A stretch of 64,000 nucleotides of DNA, taken from assembly GCA_965263485.1 (NCBI GenBank), contig CBDHHO010000004.1, positions 124,001 through 188,000 of the forward strand, given 5' to 3'. This DNA is from Haliotispira sp965263485. Lineage in GTDB: Bacteria > Spirochaetota > Spirochaetia > SP-2023. The position numbers were made by a program, and so were the translations under genes. Shown in pieces: positions 59,828 to 64,000 of this stretch. The first letter of the stretch is position 1, and every line of letters begins with the position of its first letter. The notes below the pieces were generated by a model. It had not been told where the DNA came from. It worked only from the letters and a program-made list of their open reading frames with translations, and did no database searches.

Positions 59828-61399
59828 TTACTGTTGATTGCGAGCACTTTCGTGACTACCAAGAATGGGTAGTATTTCATTCAAAAGATTATTTTGAAAC
59901 AATCGATACATAGCAAAAGGGTCTGAAGAATAGATAGGGCTTGTTTGCTCTTGTTCGAGGAAGACCTCAGGATTTTGCATCGAACACCATCGTTCTATTT
60001 TTTTACAGTACCTTTCTCGTGTTTCCCGATATTCTGATGATTCAAAAAGGTTATTCATCTCGTGAGGATCATTTGCCATATCATACAGCTCTCCACCCAT
60101 ATAAGGCTTAACAAACAAATCAGAATGTTTTAGATAATGATCGTAAGGCAAGCCTCGCTCGACCAATGCAGGGTCGGGATAGATACTGCATTTCCACTCA
60201 GCATCTCGTACCATAACAGCGGGTTTATCCTGGAAGGCCCCGCTGTAAATCATGGAATAAGTTTCGTCACGATGACCGATCATATTATCATATATAAATG
60301 GCATCAGGCTTTTGCCATCCATATCCCGGGGAAGAGAAATGTCCAGGAAGTCCAATATAGTTGGCAAAGTATCAATATTGTCTACAAATATATCGTTATA
60401 GACACCACTATATAATTGTTTCGGGAATTTAATTAAAAAAGGGATGTGGACAACCTGCTCATACATATGGCCCCATTTTTCAATATATCCATGCTCCCCC
60501 ATCATGGTTCCGTGGTCTGAAGTAAATATAATAATAGCATCATCATACATCCCAAGGCCCTTTAACTTATTGATTATTTCACCTGCACGATTATCTACAT
60601 GGCTAACCAATCCAAAGTAATCCGATTTACTTTGTCTGTAATCATGCTCTTCTAAATATTGAAATCCCCGGATTTCATAGAAAATTCTTTGTAGTAAAGG
60701 CTTGTTTTCTAACGACGCTCTATAACTGGCTGGCAAGTCAATGCTATCGGGGGTATACAATTCTGAATACGGTTTGCAAGGCATATAAGGAGAATGCGGA
60801 TCGTGCATTGAATAACGCAGGAAATGGGCTTGCTCACTTTCGCTGGCAGTCTCTAATTCCTCCAGAAAATAGTCCAGTAACAGTGAATCCGTAGTTTCGC
60901 CGGGAGCAGTGGGATATTCTCCATGGATAATAAGCGAAAGTGCGCTGCCAGGTAATTTTTTATGCCGAACTTGTTGGCGCAGTTCTTCATCAGTAATACC
61001 AAAACAATTAATTTTATTCGCAATGCTATTATTTGCAGATATGGAATGATTGGAAATATTTCTATCCATGCCAAATTCTTGCGAGCCTTTGTTGATATGC
61101 CACTTGCCGACGTTCACCGTCTTGTAACCTGCCTTTTGAAATAGAGAATACAAACTTTTCCGGCCAGGAAACATCTGAGAACCGTTGTCCATCAATCCAT
61201 GGGAAAGAGGATAGCATCCTGTAGCAATACTGGCTCTCGAAGGGCAACACATCGGCGACGCACAGTAACACCTAGAAAAAATTGCAGAATCACCAGCTAA
61301 GCGATCCAGATGGGGTGTCTGCACAATCTGATTTCCCATAAAACCCAGAGAATCAGCTCTCAATTCGTCACAAATGATAAATATTACATGATTTTGCAT
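59828..61399 (-). CDS. Type I sulfatase (Cys type), cytoplasmic
   Basis: A 523-residue alkaline-phosphatase-fold sulfatase. The N-terminal metal site is FIICDELRADSLGFMGN. The formylglycine motif C-x-P-S-R is at 51-55 (CCPSRASIATG), and further active-site parts are HINKGSQEFGM (His) and IFTSDHGTMMGEHGYIEKWG. The motif Cys must be oxidised to formylglycine to work; the SUMF1-like protein at 29827 lacks the cysteines for this, so a maturase must be encoded elsewhere. No signal peptide is visible, so it would act on sulfated sugars after uptake. It lies between GH127 and an enolase-superfamily gene. Confidence 0.92.
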   Translation of the reverse strand: MQNHVIFIICDELRADSLGFMGNQIVQTPHLDRLAGDSAIFSRCYCASPMCCPSRASIATGCYPLSHGLMDNGSQMFPGRKSLYSLFQKAGYKTVNVGKWHINKGSQEFGMDRNISNHSISANNSIANKINCFGITDEELRQQVRHKKLPGSALSLIIHGEYPTAPGETTDSLLLDYFLEELETASESEQAHFLRYSMHDPHSPYMPCKPYSELYTPDSIDLPASYRASLENKPLLQRIFYEIRGFQYLEEHDYRQSKSDYFGLVSHVDNRAGEIINKLKGLGMYDDAIIIFTSDHGTMMGEHGYIEKWGHMYEQVVHIPFLIKFPKQLYSGVYNDIFVDNIDTLPTILDFLDISLPRDMDGKSLMPFIYDNMIGHRDETYSMIYSGAFQDKPAVMVRDAEWKCSIYPDPALVERGLPYDHYLKHSDLFVKPYMGGELYDMANDPHEMNNLFESSEYRETRERYCKKIERWCSMQNPEVFLEQEQTSPIYSSDPFAMYRLFQNNLLNEILPILGSHESARNQQ

Positions 61400-61459
61400 A
61401 ATTACCTCTGTTTATTCTTCAAACAAAGCAAAACACAGGGGAGATGAGACACAGAACAC

Positions 61460-63448
61460 TCAAACAACAGGCAGCCAGACACTCATCTCGCTATCTGAAC
61501 GATTGGCCCAGGCAAAATAAGGAATTAGTGTTAAGGCTATATTTTGATAATTCTCCATATCTATTTTTTGATAAGGAAGGCCCTTCCAGCTTGTCTGGCA
61601 ATATTTTCCGTCTGTTTTAATAACAGTGACCCCGCCCAATAAATCTTTGCGGAATTCGGGAATCAACGGATTTTCCGGAATAAGGCGTATGTCATCCAAA
61701 TTTACATCATTAGGCAAATCATCGGACTCCAAACAATAGATTAGCGGCCCCCGCTGAATGCACAGTTTTCCACCGGCTTCTTCTATCAGAGGATTGGCTG
61801 TCATAAAAACCGGAGGCATATCCAAGTCAAGTTCTATGGTGTCCCCTGTTTTCCAGTTACGCTCCAATTCCAGATATCCGTTTTCCGCAGAAGCCTCAAT
61901 TTCGGCACCATCAATTTTCACACCCCAGTTCTGGCACCAACCGGGAATGCGGGTGAATAACTTCCAGAACCCACTGCCCTCTAAGATCTGCAGCACCACC
62001 TTGTCATTCCATGGATAATCGGTCTTCACGCCCAGCTTGACCGTGCCAAATTCTGGCAAATCCAGCCGGATCTGGCAGCTACTGTACAAGTGCAAATACA
62101 AAGCAGAAGGGGCAATACTTGTCAGCCATTCATGTATGCGGGCTATAGTGCGCACATATTGGGGGGGACAACAAACACAGCTATGCACTAGCCAGCGTTT
62201 TCTGGCTTCATGCTGATGTTGGGCAGAGCCAGCAGCTGCTGCAACAACAGAAACCTGGTCTCCACTTTTCCATAGATCTCGATTTCTTTTGGCAAGGGGA
62301 TTCGCGTAAAAAAATGCTGTTCCCTTCAGATTCGCTCCAGATAATCCAGAGTTATACATAACTAATTCTATAATATCAGCAAATCTTCCTTCACCATGTA
62401 TTTGCAACATTTTCTGTGCCCACATAGCCATACCAATATTGGCACAGGTCTCATTATAGGCCCTTCTGTTAGGCAATTGATACTCATATCCAAAAGCCTC
62501 GTGCACTAAGTCGTGGCGGCTGGATAGACCATTATACAGTGCCCCCACAGCACCCGTGATATAAAGTTTCCGGCTGACTACATTATCCCATAAACGCAAT
62601 AGTGCTGTGTTTAAATCCAACTCTCCGGTTTCAGAAAGCACATCGCTTGCTCCAGCCCATAAGTATGTCCCCGTGACAGCATGACCCACGGCTTCATCTT
62701 CAGACGGCAGAGGAATGCGGGCTTGAGTCTGGTCCGTAGGCAGATCTGTGTCTTGCTCGATATTCCCCGCATCGGCCAAACTGCTTTGACGGGCTGATTG
62801 TACCTGGCCTGCGCCCCTCATACGAACAAATATATTTGCAAGTTCCAGGTATTTTCTGTCGCCAGTTAAGCGGTAGAGGTCCACACAACCCATAATTTGT
62901 GATGGATTAAAACCAAAGTAGTTCAATGGTCTGAGCTGAAACACTGAATACAGATAGTCACAGGCTTTTTTTGCAATGTTCAGAAGAGCTTCTTTTCCTG
63001 TATTTAAGTAATGACAACATGATGTGGTAAACAAATGGCCCAGATTATACAGCTCATGGTGGCGCGAATCTTGCCAGCGTTCTTTATCGGACATCTGAAT
63101 CTGTGTGCAAATATACCCGTCCGGCTCCTGGGCACGTGCAATATCATCAATATATTCGTCCATCTTCGCGCTCAAAGCAGCATCTTTTGTCTGTCCATAC
63201 ACGGAAGCGACAGCTTCCAGCCATTTATAACAGTCCCCATCACTCCAGAATGTGCCGCGATGAGCCTGTCCATTATTTTCTGCGCAATTTCTGAAATTGA
63301 GCAGGTATGCCCCATTATCCGGATTGAGAAAGGCTTGCTCCAACACAAAAATCATTTCCCTGCGACATTGACCAAAGCGGTCTCCCCAGAAACCTGCCTG
63401 CCAGGAAAATTCTTCTAGTGAGGGGGTCATCTTTGCCCGTTCAAACAT
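61460..63448 (-). CDS. GH127 family beta-L-arabinofuranosidase-like protein
   Basis: A 662-residue glycosidase with the DUF1680/GH127 layout: an (alpha/alpha)6 barrel from about 20 to 420 and C-terminal beta domains. Markers are GTFWSDGDCYKWLEA, AQEPDGYICTQIQ, LYNLGHLFTTSCCHYL, YITGAVG, ETCANIGMAMWAQKM and VHSCVCCPPQYVRTIARI, whose cysteines bind zinc and include the nucleophile in HypBA1-type enzymes. It would release L-arabinofuranose, or related sugars in the GH127/146 group. No signal peptide is seen. A binding-protein gene precedes it and the sulfatase follows 60 bases later, as in a glycan-use operon. Confidence 0.92.
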   Translation of the reverse strand: MFERAKMTPSLEEFSWQAGFWGDRFGQCRREMIFVLEQAFLNPDNGAYLLNFRNCAENNGQAHRGTFWSDGDCYKWLEAVASVYGQTKDAALSAKMDEYIDDIARAQEPDGYICTQIQMSDKERWQDSRHHELYNLGHLFTTSCCHYLNTGKEALLNIAKKACDYLYSVFQLRPLNYFGFNPSQIMGCVDLYRLTGDRKYLELANIFVRMRGAGQVQSARQSSLADAGNIEQDTDLPTDQTQARIPLPSEDEAVGHAVTGTYLWAGASDVLSETGELDLNTALLRLWDNVVSRKLYITGAVGALYNGLSSRHDLVHEAFGYEYQLPNRRAYNETCANIGMAMWAQKMLQIHGEGRFADIIELVMYNSGLSGANLKGTAFFYANPLAKRNRDLWKSGDQVSVVAAAAGSAQHQHEARKRWLVHSCVCCPPQYVRTIARIHEWLTSIAPSALYLHLYSSCQIRLDLPEFGTVKLGVKTDYPWNDKVVLQILEGSGFWKLFTRIPGWCQNWGVKIDGAEIEASAENGYLELERNWKTGDTIELDLDMPPVFMTANPLIEEAGGKLCIQRGPLIYCLESDDLPNDVNLDDIRLIPENPLIPEFRKDLLGGVTVIKTDGKYCQTSWKGLPYQKIDMENYQNIALTLIPYFAWANRSDSEMSVWLPVV

Positions 63449-63522
63449 GGTCTATCCTGCCTTTACATACCCCATCCCCTCACATAGCAGGCAATGGGAG
63501 TATATTTATTATCCCTTAGTCC

Positions 63523-64000
63523 CTAGCGATGGGAGCCGGGAATCGAAGTCAGCGCATCTTGAACAAAGGATTCCACCGCATCGTCCACCGTAACACTGCT
63601 GTCCAGAATCATACTCAATACGGGAGCCCCAACTATCTTCATGGCCAGATTAGAATTTTTTCCAAAAGAAGGGCCTATGGAGATATGCTCTGCACTCTCT
63701 TGCCACAAAGCCAAAGGATTTTGACCATTAAGAAATTCAAATGTATTGTCTTTCATCATCGCCGTAATCCTCTTGTCCGCGGGAAAGTCATTTAAAGGAG
63801 AGAGTAAGGAAAACCCGCGCTGCGGATTGGTTGTGAACGCCTTGATAATGTCTACAGACGTTTGGATATGTTCCGAATATGGATTGACAATAAGTCCCCA
63901 GTAACCTTGGAAGGACGGAGCCAAATAGGTCGAGCGCCATTCCCCGGAACTATCAGGAATGGCGGCTTTCAATATGAACGGCAGTGCCCACGGAGCAGCG
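63523..64000 (-). CDS. Solute-binding protein, C-terminal part, runs off window
   Basis: The frame stays open to the window edge (PWALPFILKAAIPDSSGEW). The visible 150-odd residues match the C-terminal lobe of family 1 sugar-binding proteins: FQGYWGLIVNPYSEHIQTSV, IIKAFTTNPQRGFSLLSPLN, LALWQESAEHISIGPSFGKN and a final VDDAVESFVQDALTSIP helix. It probably belongs to an ABC uptake system for the substrate of the GH127/sulfatase operon. The start lies beyond position 64000. Confidence 0.8.
   Translation of the reverse strand, partial: AAPWALPFILKAAIPDSSGEWRSTYLAPSFQGYWGLIVNPYSEHIQTSVDIIKAFTTNPQRGFSLLSPLNDFPADKRITAMMKDNTFEFLNGQNPLALWQESAEHISIGPSFGKNSNLAMKIVGAPVLSMILDSSVTVDDAVESFVQDALTSIPGSHR

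Overview
The window is chromosomal DNA of a bacterium, very probably a spirochaete. The best marker is a spirochaetal core flagellin (flaB, 38589-39479). It is accompanied by a class III cyclase/FecR cluster, a TPR membrane protein, many lipoprotein-type binding proteins and tRNA genes without an encoded CCA. GC content is moderate and mosaic. I cannot name a genus from sequence alone.

The first 47 kb mixes housekeeping and signalling genes: TetR regulator, PilZ protein, M50 protease, PhoU, leucyl aminopeptidase, MgtE, EF-P, TPR protein, ABC/FtsX exporter, Ddl, SUMF1-like protein, cyclase/FecR/envelope operon, flagellin, DNA polymerase III delta'-like subunit, histidine kinase and DapA. Between them at 15.8-23.1 kb lies a sugar locus: LacI regulator, binding protein, two permeases, ThuA protein, a broken TIM-barrel isomerase and a Gfo/Idh oxidoreductase. 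From 45 to 64 kb there is a carbohydrate island: binding proteins, permeases, enolase-superfamily dehydratases, a PfkB/KdgK-type kinase, aldehyde dehydrogenase, sulfatase and a GH127 arabinofuranosidase. This suggests uptake and oxidative breakdown of sulfated or arabinose/uronate-containing plant or algal glycans. The island carries several truncated or rearranged genes. Four tRNA genes (Pro-UGG, Asp-GUC, Arg-GCG, Ser-GGA) and several clear terminators are present.

The most striking content is a family of small dispersed palindromic elements. They begin GGG(G/A/C)ACCTCTAAAAATTC and end with its complement. I see more than 25 whole or partial copies between 1 and 55.4 kb and none after that. 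The standard copy is 164 bp, and five copies (one of them 163 bp) have perfect 4-bp target duplications. A 1250-bp IS5-family insertion sequence at 50219-51468 has the same termini and its own CTAA duplication, so it is a candidate autonomous partner. The small elements have nested stems whose arms covary between copies. One sits in frame inside mgtE and adds 56 codons. A decayed copy lies in frame inside ddl, another fell on a start codon and appears to supply a new Shine-Dalgarno, and several sit on stop codons. This behaviour resembles Rickettsia palindromic elements, here in a spirochaete and tied to an IS. The 67-bp minisatellite at the window start (15 units, with a perfect 7-unit higher-order repeat) appears to have grown out of a larger variant of the same element.
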